From assembly GCF_003945765.1 (NCBI RefSeq), contig NZ_CP027712.1, positions 3,596,001 through 3,660,000 on the forward strand: a stretch of 64,000 nt of DNA, written 5' to 3'. The DNA comes from Pseudomonas chlororaphis subsp. chlororaphis. Lineage in GTDB: Bacteria > Pseudomonadota > Gammaproteobacteria > Pseudomonadales > Pseudomonadaceae. Shown piece after piece: positions 1-9,160 of this stretch. The notes beneath the pieces were generated by a model that made no database searches, had not been told where the DNA came from, and was given only the letters and a program-made list of their open reading frames with translations. A program made the translations under genes and the position numbers. Numbering within the stretch: the first letter of the stretch is position 1; every line of letters starts with the position of its first letter.

Positions 1-39
1 CCTAACCTGCGGCCATTCCCCAGCCCACAGGACGCTGCC

Positions 40-1431
40 ATGACCCCGGTTTCCAGCCAGACCCACGCCCTTTCGATCAACCCCGCCACGGGCGAGCAGA
101 TCGCCCATTACCCCTATGAATCCGCCGAGGCGCTGGACGCCGCCCTCGCCCGCGCCGCCGCGGCCGCCGCCCAGTGGCGCCGCACCGGCCTGGAACAGCG
201 CTCGGCCCTGTTGCTGGCCCTGGCCAAGGCCCTGCGCGACAACGGCGAGCCCCTGGCCCGCAGCATCACCCTGGAAATGGGCAAGCCAATCGCCCAGGCC
301 CGCGGCGAGATCGAGAAGTGCGCCCAGCTCTGCGAGTGGTACGCCGCCGAAGGCCCGGCGATGCTCGCCCCCGAGCCGGCCCCGGTGCCGAGCGGCAAGG
401 CGCGCATCGAGTACCGGCCGCTGGGCCCGATCCTTGCGGTGATGCCGTGGAACTTCCCGATCTGGCAGGTGCTGCGCGGCGCGGTGCCGGCGCTGATCGC
501 CGGCAATACCTACGTGCTCAAGCATGCGCCGAACGTCATGGGCAGCGCCTACCTGCTGCTGGAAGCCTTCCAGCGCGCCGGTTTCCCCCAGGGCGTGTTC
601 GAGGTGATCAACGTCACCGCGGACGGCGTCTCCCGGGCCATCGCCGACCCACGGATCGCCGCCGTGACCCTGACCGGCAGCGTGCGCGCCGGCATCGCCA
701 TCGGCGCCCAGGCCGGCGCGGCTCTGAAGAAATGCGTGCTGGAACTCGGCGGTTCCGACCCCTTTATCGTGCTCAACGACGCCGACCTGGACGCCGCCGT
801 GCAGGCCGCGGTCATCGGCCGCTACCAGAACACCGGGCAAGTCTGCGCCGCCGCCAAGCGCCTGATCGTCGAGCAAGGGGTGGTCGAGGCCTTCACCGAG
901 AAGTTCGTCGCCGCCACTCGCCAGCTGGTAGTCGGCGATCCACTGGCCGGCGCCACCTACATCGGCCCCATGGCGCGCTTCGACCTGCGCGACGAACTGG
1001 ACGAACAAGTGCAGGCCACCTTGAGCGAAGGCGCGACCCTGCTGCTAGGCGGCGCCAAGGCCGAGGGTCCGGGCAACTTCTACCTGCCGACGGTGCTGGC
1101 CGGCGTCACCGACCGGATGACCTCGTTCAAGCAGGAACTGTTCGGCCCGGTGGCCTCGATCATCAGTGCCCGGGATGCCCGACACGCCCTGGAACTGGCC
1201 AACGACAGTGAGTTCGGCCTGGCCTCGACTATTTACACCCGGGATGTCGCCCTGGCCGAACGCCTGACCGCCGAGCTGGAAACCGGCGGCGTGTTCATCA
1301 ACGGCTATTGCGCCAGCGATCCACGGGTGACCTTCGGCGGCGTGAAGAAAAGCGGCTTCGGCCGTGAGCTGTCGCACTTCGGCGTCCGCGAGTTCTGCAA
1401 CGCACAGACGGTATGGCTGGACCGCAACTGA
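40..1431 (+). CDS. sad: NAD(P)-dependent succinate-semialdehyde dehydrogenase (Sad/YneI type)
   Basis: This 463-residue aldehyde dehydrogenase matches the length of E. coli Sad (YneI). It probably oxidises succinic semialdehyde to succinate in the cytosol, closing the 4-aminobutyrate/putrescine route. The catalytic general base is Glu235 in the ELGGSDP motif and the nucleophile is Cys269 in the NTGQVCAAAKR motif. The PWNFP stretch near residue 134 belongs to the cofactor fold. An AGGA-type ribosome site lies about 7 bases before the ATG. It stands alone here, far from the aminotransferase at the other end of the window. The substrate is inferred from family resemblance; other short aldehydes are possible. 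Confidence 0.85.
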   Translation: MTPVSSQTHALSINPATGEQIAHYPYESAEALDAALARAAAAAAQWRRTGLEQRSALLLALAKALRDNGEPLARSITLEMGKPIAQARGEIEKCAQLCEWYAAEGPAMLAPEPAPVPSGKARIEYRPLGPILAVMPWNFPIWQVLRGAVPALIAGNTYVLKHAPNVMGSAYLLLEAFQRAGFPQGVFEVINVTADGVSRAIADPRIAAVTLTGSVRAGIAIGAQAGAALKKCVLELGGSDPFIVLNDADLDAAVQAAVIGRYQNTGQVCAAAKRLIVEQGVVEAFTEKFVAATRQLVVGDPLAGATYIGPMARFDLRDELDEQVQATLSEGATLLLGGAKAEGPGNFYLPTVLAGVTDRMTSFKQELFGPVASIISARDARHALELANDSEFGLASTIYTRDVALAERLTAELETGGVFINGYCASDPRVTFGGVKKSGFGRELSHFGVREFCNAQTVWLDRN

Positions 1432-1448
1432 TCCCCCACCCCCGACAC

Positions 1449-1550
1449 TGTTGGAGCGAGCTTGCTCGCGATGAGCCTGAGAACGCCGCGCATATCGGCT
1501 GGATTCGCGTCATCGTTGGCGATCATCGCGGGCAAGCCTCGCTCCTACAG
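1449..1550. repeat. REP doublet (inverted pair)
   Basis: Two Pseudomonas-type REP units face each other. The left unit (1449-1475) contains GAGCGAGCTTGCTCGCGATG and the right unit (1521-1550) contains CATCGCGGGCAAGCCTCGCT, with about 45 bases between them. The arrangement is the usual BIME-like doublet found between genes in this genus. Confidence 0.85.
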
Positions 1551-1588
1551 TGAGTCTCCTGTTCCTTCAGCCACCCGTCGTGTCACGG

Positions 1589-1798
1589 TCAGCGGCGGTC
1601 ATCGGACAGTGGCGTCGGTTCGTTCGGTGCCGGCAGATCGGGGATCATTGGCCGTTCCCTGTCATCGTCACGCCGCTTATCGCGTTCGGCATCGCCGTTG
1701 ACGTTGGGATCGATCACCGGGTCGTGCCGGCGAGCCGGTTGCAGAGGGTCGGGTTCAGGAGTGCGGGGCTCGCTGGGGTCATGCATCGACTGGGACAT
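1589..1798 (-). CDS. Small Pro/Asp-rich hypothetical protein
   Basis: This 69-residue reading frame begins MSQSMHDPSEPRTPEPDP and is rich in Pro, Asp, Glu and Arg, so it is probably disordered. I chose the ATG at 1798 because GAGG lies 6 bases upstream; the frame could extend further upstream but without a better ribosome site. It lies between the REP doublet and the ClpP-like gene, on the opposite strand. I do not recognise a family or function. Confidence 0.45.
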   Translation of the reverse strand: MSQSMHDPSEPRTPEPDPLQPARRHDPVIDPNVNGDAERDKRRDDDRERPMIPDLPAPNEPTPLSDDRR

Positions 1799-1995
1799 GG
1801 TGCACCTCACGGCAGGCCCGGTGAATCCGGGCCCTACTCCGTCAGGCAGCGGGCCGGGCCAGGGGGTGCAAGGCAATGGATGAGCGGTCGCCCGGCCCTC
1901 CTGGCCAGACACCTGCTCAGCGAAACTTTCGCCGCCACCCGGGCTCAATCGTAGAGCCAGGTCACGCACCGTGGCCCATACCGGGAGGCCGTCCG

Positions 1996-2553
1996 ATGAC
2001 CGAGCACATCGTGCATTTTCACTGCCAGATCGACCAGGGCACCAGCGAACGCTTTCGCGACAGTTGCCTGGAAGCCATCGAACAAGGCGCCACCTCGCTG
2101 CTGCTGAATCTTTCCACCACCGGCGGCAGCACCAACTTCGGCTTCACCCTCTACACCTTTCTCAAATCGCTGCCGGTGCCGCTGTGCGCGATCAACGCCG
2201 GCAACATCGAGTCGATGGGCATCATCATGTTTCTCGCCGCCAACCGGCGCATCACCGCGCCGCATTCGCGCTTTCTGATCCACCCGATGAACTGGTACTT
2301 CAGCCAGAACTCGGTGGATCACCAGCGCCTGCGCGAATACCTCTCCAGCCTGGACAACGACCTGGCGCGCTACGTGAAAATCTATGAGCTGGAAACCGCT
2401 GACGCGGCGACCCAGCTGGATATCTTCAAATGCCTGTCGGCCGAGGAAAAGGTCATCGCCGCCCATGAGTCGCTGGCCTACGGCATCGCCCACGAGGTGC
2501 GCCAGGTGATCTTCGCCGACGACGTCAGGCACTGGAAAGTCTCGGGCGGCTGA
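1996..2553 (+). CDS. ClpP-like serine protease/crotonase-fold protein
   Basis: The 185-residue protein has the ClpP/crotonase fold pattern: a Gly-rich turn TTGGSTNFGF near residue 41, the nucleophile-elbow-like ESMG with Ser73, and a candidate catalytic His96 in the RFLIHPMNW segment. The start at ATG 1996 is supported by GGGAGG 7-8 bases upstream. It is not next to clpX or clpA, so it is not the housekeeping ClpP; it resembles the short stand-alone ClpP-like proteins of pseudomonads. Whether it is an active peptidase and which unfoldase, if any, it uses cannot be told from sequence. Confidence 0.75.
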   Translation: MTEHIVHFHCQIDQGTSERFRDSCLEAIEQGATSLLLNLSTTGGSTNFGFTLYTFLKSLPVPLCAINAGNIESMGIIMFLAANRRITAPHSRFLIHPMNWYFSQNSVDHQRLREYLSSLDNDLARYVKIYELETADAATQLDIFKCLSAEEKVIAAHESLAYGIAHEVRQVIFADDVRHWKVSGG

Positions 2554-2804
2554 TCGCGCAGCCCCAAACACATGACCCACGACCTAAGCACCCAACCGAT
2601 GCTCGCCCGCTACGAGAACCATAAAAAGCGCCGCCGAAGCGGACGGGCCATGGGCATAAACGCACAGGCTGGAGCCGGCATGCATGCGCCCCCTCACGAC
2701 CAGTCCACTCGTCGTTCCGCAAGAAACTTTTTCAAACTTTCGTTTGCGGTTGTGTTTCCCAATCTTGCGAGGTGTCAAATCGCTCACTATCGAGGATTGA
2801 AAAA

Positions 2805-2987
2805 ATGGCTACCAGCGGAAAAAACCCACTCATGGGCAACAAGGACACTCAAAAGCCCTCCCCGACCGGCAAGAAATCCGGCGGCCAGGGCTCGGGGGGC
2901 AACATCCCCGCCGATCGGCAAAAAGCCCCTGACGCAGGCAAGAAAGGCGGCACCCAAGGCTCCGGCGGCGGTACCCGCAAAGCCTGA
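2805..2987 (+). CDS. Small Lys/Gly-rich low-complexity protein
   Basis: The 60-residue product is dominated by Gly, Lys, Ser, Pro and Gln and contains an imperfect internal repeat (KKSGGQGSGG then KKGGTQGSGGG). It has no hydrophobic core and is probably disordered. GAGG about 9 bases before ATG 2805 sets the start. A strong intrinsic terminator follows directly, so it looks like an independent transcription unit. I do not know its function. Confidence 0.6.
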   Translation: MATSGKNPLMGNKDTQKPSPTGKKSGGQGSGGNIPADRQKAPDAGKKGGTQGSGGGTRKA

Positions 2988-2995
2988 TCCACAAC

Positions 2996-3032
2996 GCCGG
3001 AGTGTCGTCCCTGACGCACTCCGGCTTTTTTT
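2996..3032 (+). terminator. Rho-independent terminator
   Basis: A GCCGGAGTG / CACTCCGGC stem is followed by seven T residues. It sits just after the small Lys/Gly-rich gene. Confidence 0.88.
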
Positions 3033-3144
3033 GCCCGGACCGCCCATGCCACCTGCCTGCCCGCGCCGGTTGTCGTCGAGCGCGACCGGCTATGCTTGCA
3101 CCACGGCGAAACCACATTAGCCAGCCTTCGATGAAAAGCGACGC

Positions 3145-3603
3145 ATGAAAATAGGCCTGATCTCCGACACCCACGGCTTGCTCCGTCCCGGCGCGCTGGC
3201 GGCGCTGCAGGGCTGCGCGCACATCCTGCATGCCGGTGATATCGGCGACCCGCAGATGCTCGCCACCCTCGGACACCTGGCGCCGGTGACCGCGGTATTC
3301 GGCAATGTCGATCAGCCCCATGACTGGGCCCGGGCATTGCCCCATCACATCACCGTGCAGCTCGATGGCGTCGACCTGCTGCTCTGCCATGTCCTGGCCG
3401 AGGTGCCAAAGCCTCTGCCGCCGGGCGTGCGGGTGGTGGTCACCGGCCACTCCCACCGGCCGCTGCAGTTCTGGCAGGACGATGTGCTCTACATCAACCC
3501 GGGCAGCGCCGGGCCAAGGCGTTTCAAGCTGCCGGTCAGCCTGGGGTATCTGACCATCGAGGCCGGCCAGGTCGAAGGCCGGTTGATCGAACTGGCGGTC
3601 TAG
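3145..3603 (+). CDS. YfcE/MJ0936-family metallophosphoesterase
   Basis: This 152-residue protein is a compact calcineurin-like phosphodiesterase. All metal ligands are visible: Asp8 and His10 (SDTH), Asp32 (GDIGD), Asn54 (GNVD), His82, and His102/His104 (GHSH). The length fits the YfcE group. It probably hydrolyses a phosphodiester in the cytosol; the natural substrate of this group is not well known. A pronounced AAAAGCGACGC leader precedes ATG 3145 with no perfect ribosome site. The roughly 250 bases after it hold no gene that I can support. Confidence 0.85.
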   Translation: MKIGLISDTHGLLRPGALAALQGCAHILHAGDIGDPQMLATLGHLAPVTAVFGNVDQPHDWARALPHHITVQLDGVDLLLCHVLAEVPKPLPPGVRVVVTGHSHRPLQFWQDDVLYINPGSAGPRRFKLPVSLGYLTIEAGQVEGRLIELAV

Positions 3604-3851
3604 CGGTCTGGCTGTCTAGCGGCCTGGCCCGGGCCCGGGCATGACCGGCTATCGGAGCGCGCCCATCGGCCGCGCTTTGCAGGGTCCACACTTAATCCAG
3701 CGAATGGCGGCGTTCATGACGAAAGCCGTGCGAAGCCACTTGGCCGGGCCGCGTTGCGCCCTCGAGCAGAAGATTCCGTACCCGGCCCCGCGCCCCCGAG
3801 AAGGTGGCGCGCAAGGATGGCCGAGGGCGCGCAATGCGCAGGAGAAAAGCG

Positions 3852-5387
3852 ATGACCTTTTATGTCGTGGCCCGCCTCGACCAGTTGCCCGAAGACCGCG
3901 GCACCCGGGTCCAGGTCGGCGCCGAAGCCGTGCTGCTGGTTCGCACCGGCGATCAGGTCCGGGCCTACCAGGCCGATTGCCCCCACGCCGGGGCGCCGCT
4001 GGAACAGGGCGCGGTGTATCAGGGACGACTGATCTGCCCCTGGCACAAGGGCGCCTTTGCCTGCGACAGCGGACTGGTCTGCGAGCCGCCTCCGCTGGCG
4101 AGCCTCAAGCGCTACAAAGTCGACATCCGCCATGACAACCGGGTCTGGGTTGCCGACCAGCCCATGGCCGAACCCGCCCCGCCACGGCAGGCCGACTCGC
4201 GCCGGCTGCTGGTGATCGGCGCCGGCGCTGCCGGGGCCGCCGCGGTAGCGACCCTGCGGGCCAAGGGCTTCGCCAGGAACCTGACCTGGATCGACAAGCA
4301 AGCGCGGCCCGCCTATGACCGCACCGCCCTGAGCAAATACGTGCTGGCCGGCGAGATGCCGCCGGAGGAAGTCCCGGCCCTGCTCGAGCCGGAGTTCTAT
4401 CGCAAGGCCGATCTACAGGTGCTGCAGGCCGAGGTCCTGCGCCTGGACCCACGTCGGCGGCAGATCCTGTTGGCCAACGGCCAGCGCCTGGACTACGACG
4501 CCGCGCTCCTGGCCACCGGCGCCGAGCCGCGCCTGCCGGCCATCGAAGGCGCCGACCTGCCGGGGGTGTTCATGCTGCGCTCGCGGGAGGATGCCGCGCG
4601 CCTGCTGGAACAGGCCCGCCCCGGTAAACGCGTGGCGATCGTCGGCGACAGCTTTATCGGCCTGGAAGCCGCCTCGGCCCTGCGCAAGCGCGGGCTGATG
4701 GTGCACCTGATCGGTCGCCACCCGGTACCGCTGCAACGCCAGTTGGGCGAACGCATCGGTAACGCCATACGGGCCCTGCACGAACGGCACGGGGTGATCT
4801 ACCACGCCGGTTGCGAAGCCCGGGCCCTGGTCGGCGAGGGCCAGGTGCAACAGGTGGTCCTCGACAACGACCAGCGCATCGCCGTCGACCTGGTGCTGTT
4901 CGGCATCGGCGTCAGCCCTGCCACGGCCTTCGTCGAAGGCCTCGACCGGGCCGAGGACGGTTCGCTCAAGGCCGATGCCGGCCTGGCCGTGGCCAATGGC
5001 CTGTGGGCGGCCGGCGATCTCGTGAGTTACCCCTGCGACGGCCGCACGCAGCGCATCGAACACTGGCGCGTGGCCCAGCAACAGGGCCGGCTCGCCGCCT
5101 GCAATATGCTCGGCGAACAGCTGAGTTTCAGCGTGGTGCCGTTCTTCTGGACCTATTTCTACGACCAGACCTTCGAGGTGCTCGGCCATGCCCGCCGGTG
5201 GAACCAGATCGTCTTCGAGGGCGAGCCGGAGCAGTACCGCTTTATCGCCCTGCTGTGTTTCAACGAACAGGTGGAGTCGGTGGTCGCCTGCGAATACCCG
5301 CGGGCCATAGCCCTGTTGTCGCAGCGCATGCAACGGCCGCTGTCGCGCAGCGAGGCCCTGGAGCTGATCCATGGCACGCAGGAATAA
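3852..5387 (+). CDS. Rieske-fused FAD/NAD(P)H-dependent ferredoxin-type reductase
   Basis: The 511-residue protein joins an N-terminal Rieske [2Fe-2S] domain (Cys43, His45, Cys62, His65) to a pyridine-nucleotide disulfide-oxidoreductase core. The FAD-binding GAGAAG lies at 123-128 and a second, NAD(P)-binding turn GDSFIG at 265-270. This is the architecture of AIFM3-like proteins and of reductases that feed oxygenases. AGGAG 7 bases before ATG 3852 fixes the start; the frame is open upstream but lacks a ribosome site there. No oxygenase is nearby, so the electron acceptor is unknown. A role in redox defence or in serving a distant oxygenase is possible. Confidence 0.85.
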   Translation: MTFYVVARLDQLPEDRGTRVQVGAEAVLLVRTGDQVRAYQADCPHAGAPLEQGAVYQGRLICPWHKGAFACDSGLVCEPPPLASLKRYKVDIRHDNRVWVADQPMAEPAPPRQADSRRLLVIGAGAAGAAAVATLRAKGFARNLTWIDKQARPAYDRTALSKYVLAGEMPPEEVPALLEPEFYRKADLQVLQAEVLRLDPRRRQILLANGQRLDYDAALLATGAEPRLPAIEGADLPGVFMLRSREDAARLLEQARPGKRVAIVGDSFIGLEAASALRKRGLMVHLIGRHPVPLQRQLGERIGNAIRALHERHGVIYHAGCEARALVGEGQVQQVVLDNDQRIAVDLVLFGIGVSPATAFVEGLDRAEDGSLKADAGLAVANGLWAAGDLVSYPCDGRTQRIEHWRVAQQQGRLAACNMLGEQLSFSVVPFFWTYFYDQTFEVLGHARRWNQIVFEGEPEQYRFIALLCFNEQVESVVACEYPRAIALLSQRMQRPLSRSEALELIHGTQE

Positions 5388-5408
5388 CCTTGACCCGCGC
5401 CCATCCGC

Positions 5409-5435
5409 GCGCTGCCGACAACCACTCGGCAGCGC
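5409..5435. other. Perfect 10-bp hairpin after the Rieske reductase gene
   Basis: GCGCTGCCGA and TCGGCAGCGC pair perfectly around a 7-base loop, 22 bases after the reductase stop codon. No T tract follows, so it may act as a transcript-stabilising or weak termination hairpin. Confidence 0.4.
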
Positions 5436-5589
5436 CATGGAACCCCGGGTAAAAGGCGATTCTCCAAATTCAGGCAAGGTCTCGATATCTCGGCCAGCGG
5501 CCGAGGCACCCGGTGCAAGGTGAATACCCATGGGCTCAGGTGTCTTGCCGTGGCCGGCCCTATGCAGGATTAAGGAGGACGATGCATCC

Positions 5590-5814
5590 ATGAGCAGGAC
5601 AGAACGAATCAACCGGGAGCTGGCGAACAACGCCCGGCTGTTTGCCGAAGCCGACCGCCTGGATGTCCAGGCCTATGAGCTGCTTAACACCGACCATGTC
5701 GACGACGACCGCCTGGCCCTGTTCAGCAGCGCCAAGCAGCGGGCCAACGAAAAATACCTGGAAGCGCGCAACGACTGGCTGCGCATCAAGCAGTTGATGG
5801 ACGGCACCGACTGA
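5590..5814 (+). CDS. Small charged hypothetical protein
   Basis: The 74-residue product is hydrophilic and predicted alpha-helical, with many Arg, Glu and Asp. AAGGAGG lies about 11 bases upstream of ATG 5590. An earlier ATG at 5582 is closer to that site but opens only a three-codon frame whose stop overlaps the true start (ATGA). I do not recognise a domain. It stands alone between the Rieske reductase and the convergent ydiJ gene. Confidence 0.6.
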   Translation: MSRTERINRELANNARLFAEADRLDVQAYELLNTDHVDDDRLALFSSAKQRANEKYLEARNDWLRIKQLMDGTD

Positions 5815-5886
5815 AGCCCCCCGTGCCGGCGGGAAGATCCGGGATGCTGGGTTTGCGGTCGCTGCGTCGGAATGCCGCCCAAACCG

Positions 5887-5916
5887 AGCGCAGCCTCGCG
5901 GGCTCGGCAGCGGCTA
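5887..5916. repeat. REP unit (single)
   Basis: GCAGCCTCGCGGGCTCGGCA and the following GCGGCTAC match the REP family seen twice at 45070-45214 with only small changes. It lies between the small charged gene and the end of ydiJ. Confidence 0.7.
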
Positions 5917-5931
5917 CATCGCCCCCTGTCG

Positions 5932-8900
5932 TCAGGTCGCTAGCGGGCGTTTGCGCAGTTGTTCCAGCAGAGCCTGGAGTGGATGCTGCAGGCCCTGCCC
6001 CTCCTGGCGCTTGACCTGGCTGCGGCAGGAGTAACCGTCGGCCAGCAGCCGGCCGCCCTGGCCGTGGCGGGCCACCAGCGGCTGCCAGGACTGCTGGTAG
6101 ATCACCTGCGAAGTGGCCAGGTTGCGGGCCTCGTGGCCGTAGGTACCGGACATGCCGCAGCAACCGCTGGCCAGCACTTGCAGCTTCAGGCCCATCCGCG
6201 CGAACACCTGTTGCCACAGGCCGATGCTACCCGGCTCGTTGGTCTTCTCGGTGCAGTGCGCGAGGAACTGATAGGGCTCGGCCTCGGCGGTCGGGTTCGC
6301 TTCGGCCGATGCCTCACTAGGTACTGCAGGCAGCACCCGGGCCAGCCATTCCTGCGGCAGCAGCACCTCCGGCGCCTGAGCCGCCCCCAAGGTCTTGCGG
6401 TACTCCTGGCGGTAGACCAGGGTCATCGCCGGATCGAGGCCGACCAGGGGCACCCCGCTGGCCTGCAGCTTCAGCAGCGACTGCGCGTTGTAGCGCGCGG
6501 CCCGGGCAAAGGCGCCGAGGAAACCCTGGACCTGCAAGGGCTTGCCGTTTGGCGCGAACGGCGCGAGGTAGATCTGGAAGCCCAGGCGCTCGATCAGCTC
6601 CAGCCACTCGGCCGCCAGCGGCGTCTCGAAGAACCGGGTAAAGGCGTCCTGCACCAGAATCACGCTGCGTTCGCGCTGTTCGGCGGACAGCGCCGCCAGT
6701 TGCGCGGCGTTGGCCATGCGCACATTGCGCCGGCGGCACACCGCCTGGAAATCCAGGGTGCTGAGCAACGGGCTGTCGACCATCCCCGCCAGGTGCTGGA
6801 GCGCCCGGCTCACCGGCGCCGCGCCGATCAGCGCGTTGTACAGCCGCGGCAAGCGCGCCAGATAGGGAACGCTGAACTCCAGGGAGCCGATCAGGTAGTC
6901 CTTCAGCGGGCGCAGGTAGCGGCCGTGGTACAGCTCGAGGAAGCGCGAGCGAAACTCCGGCACATTGACCTTGACCGGGCACTGCCCCGCGCAGGACTTG
7001 CACGCCAGGCAACCGGCCATGGCGTCGTACACCTCATGGGAGAAGTCCTCGCGCCCGGCCAGCTGCGCCGCGCTGTTGTAGACGCGCCGGGCCAGGTTGG
7101 AAAGCCGCGCGCCACCGCCGTTCAGCACGTCCACCCCCTGTTCGCCCTGCAGGCGCAGCCACTCGCGGATCAGCGAGGCGCGGCCCTTGGGCGAATGAAT
7201 GCGGTTGCGGGTGGCCTTCCACGACGGGCACATGGCGTCGTCCGGGTCGAAGTTGTAGCAGGCGCCGTTGCCATTGCAATGCAGGGCGCTGTCGTAGCTC
7301 TGCCAGACGCGCTCGTCGATGGTGCGGTCGAGTTCGCCGCGCAGCACCACTTCGTCGACCCGGGTCAGGCGCGCCTCCGGCACCGAGGCCGGGGTGGCGA
7401 TCTTGCCGGGGTTGAGCTGGTTGAACGGGTCGAACGCGGCCTTCAGGGCCTGCAGCGACGGGTAGAGCTCACCGAAATAGTCCGGCACATACTGCGAGCG
7501 CAGGCCCTTGCCGTGCTCGCCCCACAACAGGCCGCCGTGCTTGTGGGTCAGCGCCGCCACCGCATCGGAGATCGGCCGGATCAACGCCGCCTGCTTGGGG
7601 TCCTTCATGTCGAGGATCGGCCGCACGTGCAGCACGCCGGCATCGACATGGCCGAACATACCGTATTGCAGGCCGTAGCCATCGAGCAGCGCACGGAATT
7701 CGAGGATGTAGTCCGCCAGGTTCTCCGGTGGCACCGCGGTGTCTTCGACAAAGGGCTGCGGCCGCGCTTCGCCCTGGACGTTGCCCAGCAGGCCCACCGC
7801 GCGCTTACGCATGGCGTACACCTGGTTCACCGCCTGGGCGCCGATGGCCAGGGTATGGCCCAGGCGCACCACCGAGCTGTCCTGCTGCAGGTGGCGGACG
7901 AAGGCGTCGACCCGCTGCTCCAGCTCTTCCTGGTCGTCACCGCTGAACTCGATCAGGTTGATGCCCAGGGTCGGGGCGTCCGCCTGCTCGGGGAAATACC
8001 GCGCCACGCCGTGCCAGACGATGTCCTGCATGGCCAGCATCAGCACCTTGGAGTCCACCGTCTCGATCGACAGCGGCTTCAGCGCCATCAGCGCCTTGGC
8101 ATCGCGCAGCGCATCCATGAAGCCGGCGTAGCGCACGTTGACCAGGATCGAGTGCCGGGGAATCGGCAGCACATTCAGCCGCGCCTCGACGATAAAGCCC
8201 AGGGAGCCCTCGGAGCCGCAGAGCACGCTGTTGAGGTTGAATTGCTCCGGACTCTCGCGCAGGTGCGCCAGGTCATAACCGGTCAGGCAGCGATTGAGCT
8301 TGGGAAAGATCGCCTCGATCAGCTCGGCCTGGTGGTCGGCGATGTCCTGGGCACAGCGGTAGACCTCGCCGATCCGCCCGGGCTGCGCGGCCTCTTCGGT
8401 CAACTGGCGGTTGTCGATCGACGCGCTGTCCAGGCGGCTGCCGCCCAGCAGCACGGTACTCAGCGCCAGTACGTGGTCGCGGGTCTTGCCGTAGGTGCAG
8501 CTGCCCTGGCCGCTGGCGTCGGTGTTGATCATGCCGCCGACGGTGGCGCGGTTGGAGGTCGACAGCTCCGGGGCGAAGAACAGGCCATGGGGCTTGAGGG
8601 CGGCGTTGAGCTGGTCCTTGACCACCCCGCTCTGCACCCGCACCCAGCGTTCCTCGACGTTGATCTCGAGGATCTGGTTCATGTGCCGCGACAGGTCGAC
8701 CACGATGCCGTCGGTCAGCGACTGGCCGTTGGTGCCGGTGCCGCCGCCACGGGGGGTGAGCACCACCGCGCGATGTTCCGGGCTCGCCGCCAGCCGCGCC
8801 AGGCGTTCCACGTCCGCGACATCCCGGGGGAAAACCGCGGCCTGCGGCAGCCGCTGGTAGATCGAGTTGTCGGTGGCCAGCACCGTGCGCAGGCCCAGGT

Positions 8901-9003
8901 CACGGGCGATCTCGCCACGAAAACCGTCGGCGGCCAGGGCGTCGAGGAAGCTTTGGTAGTGGGCCAGCGGGTCGCGTTCGGGGGCAAGCAGAGCAATCAT
9001 CAA
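5932..9003 (-). CDS. ydiJ: FAD-linked oxidase/Fe-S protein YdiJ (D-2-hydroxyacid dehydrogenase)
   Basis: At 1023 residues it matches the length of E. coli YdiJ (1018). The N-terminal half is an FAD_binding_4 domain (RGGGTGTNGQ at 85-94) followed by an FAD-oxidase C-terminal domain. The middle carries a ferredoxin-like segment (CLACKSCAGQCP) preceded by further cysteines (CNGNGACYNF, MCPSW). The C-terminus holds a CCG-type cysteine motif (SGCCGMSG). Such enzymes oxidise D-2-hydroxyacids, notably D-2-hydroxyglutarate, and pass electrons to the respiratory chain. The start could be the first or second ATG. It is transcribed divergently from a LysR gene, its likely regulator. Confidence 0.88.
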   Translation of the reverse strand: MMIALLAPERDPLAHYQSFLDALAADGFRGEIARDLGLRTVLATDNSIYQRLPQAAVFPRDVADVERLARLAASPEHRAVVLTPRGGGTGTNGQSLTDGIVVDLSRHMNQILEINVEERWVRVQSGVVKDQLNAALKPHGLFFAPELSTSNRATVGGMINTDASGQGSCTYGKTRDHVLALSTVLLGGSRLDSASIDNRQLTEEAAQPGRIGEVYRCAQDIADHQAELIEAIFPKLNRCLTGYDLAHLRESPEQFNLNSVLCGSEGSLGFIVEARLNVLPIPRHSILVNVRYAGFMDALRDAKALMALKPLSIETVDSKVLMLAMQDIVWHGVARYFPEQADAPTLGINLIEFSGDDQEELEQRVDAFVRHLQQDSSVVRLGHTLAIGAQAVNQVYAMRKRAVGLLGNVQGEARPQPFVEDTAVPPENLADYILEFRALLDGYGLQYGMFGHVDAGVLHVRPILDMKDPKQAALIRPISDAVAALTHKHGGLLWGEHGKGLRSQYVPDYFGELYPSLQALKAAFDPFNQLNPGKIATPASVPEARLTRVDEVVLRGELDRTIDERVWQSYDSALHCNGNGACYNFDPDDAMCPSWKATRNRIHSPKGRASLIREWLRLQGEQGVDVLNGGGARLSNLARRVYNSAAQLAGREDFSHEVYDAMAGCLACKSCAGQCPVKVNVPEFRSRFLELYHGRYLRPLKDYLIGSLEFSVPYLARLPRLYNALIGAAPVSRALQHLAGMVDSPLLSTLDFQAVCRRRNVRMANAAQLAALSAEQRERSVILVQDAFTRFFETPLAAEWLELIERLGFQIYLAPFAPNGKPLQVQGFLGAFARAARYNAQSLLKLQASGVPLVGLDPAMTLVYRQEYRKTLGAAQAPEVLLPQEWLARVLPAVPSEASAEANPTAEAEPYQFLAHCTEKTNEPGSIGLWQQVFARMGLKLQVLASGCCGMSGTYGHEARNLATSQVIYQQSWQPLVARHGQGGRLLADGYSCRSQVKRQEGQGLQHPLQALLEQLRKRPLAT

Positions 9004-9160
9004 AAAGGTTTCCAGGCAGAGAAAAGGCGCAGCGGTGCATGCAAAACACGTATGCTTGCACGCAGCTCGAGGGGCGGCGGCCAGCCGAAAAAGCCTATTT
9101 TCCTAAAGCCTTGCACCGTGGGCAAATGTATTTCATGTGCTTTTTCCATGAGTTTTATGA
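9004..9160. promoter_or_regulatory. Divergent promoter region ydiJ / LysR gene
   Basis: This 157-base interval separates two divergent genes and must hold both promoters. An imperfect dyad GCATGCAAAACACGTATGC around 9037-9055 has the size of a LysR-type site. The assignment rests on position and symmetry only. Confidence 0.45.

Noticed and set aside
3641..4135. Plus-strand frame overlapping the start of the Rieske reductase
   Set aside because: Its C-terminal part is the reductase in another frame and its N-terminal part has no ribosome site or domain.
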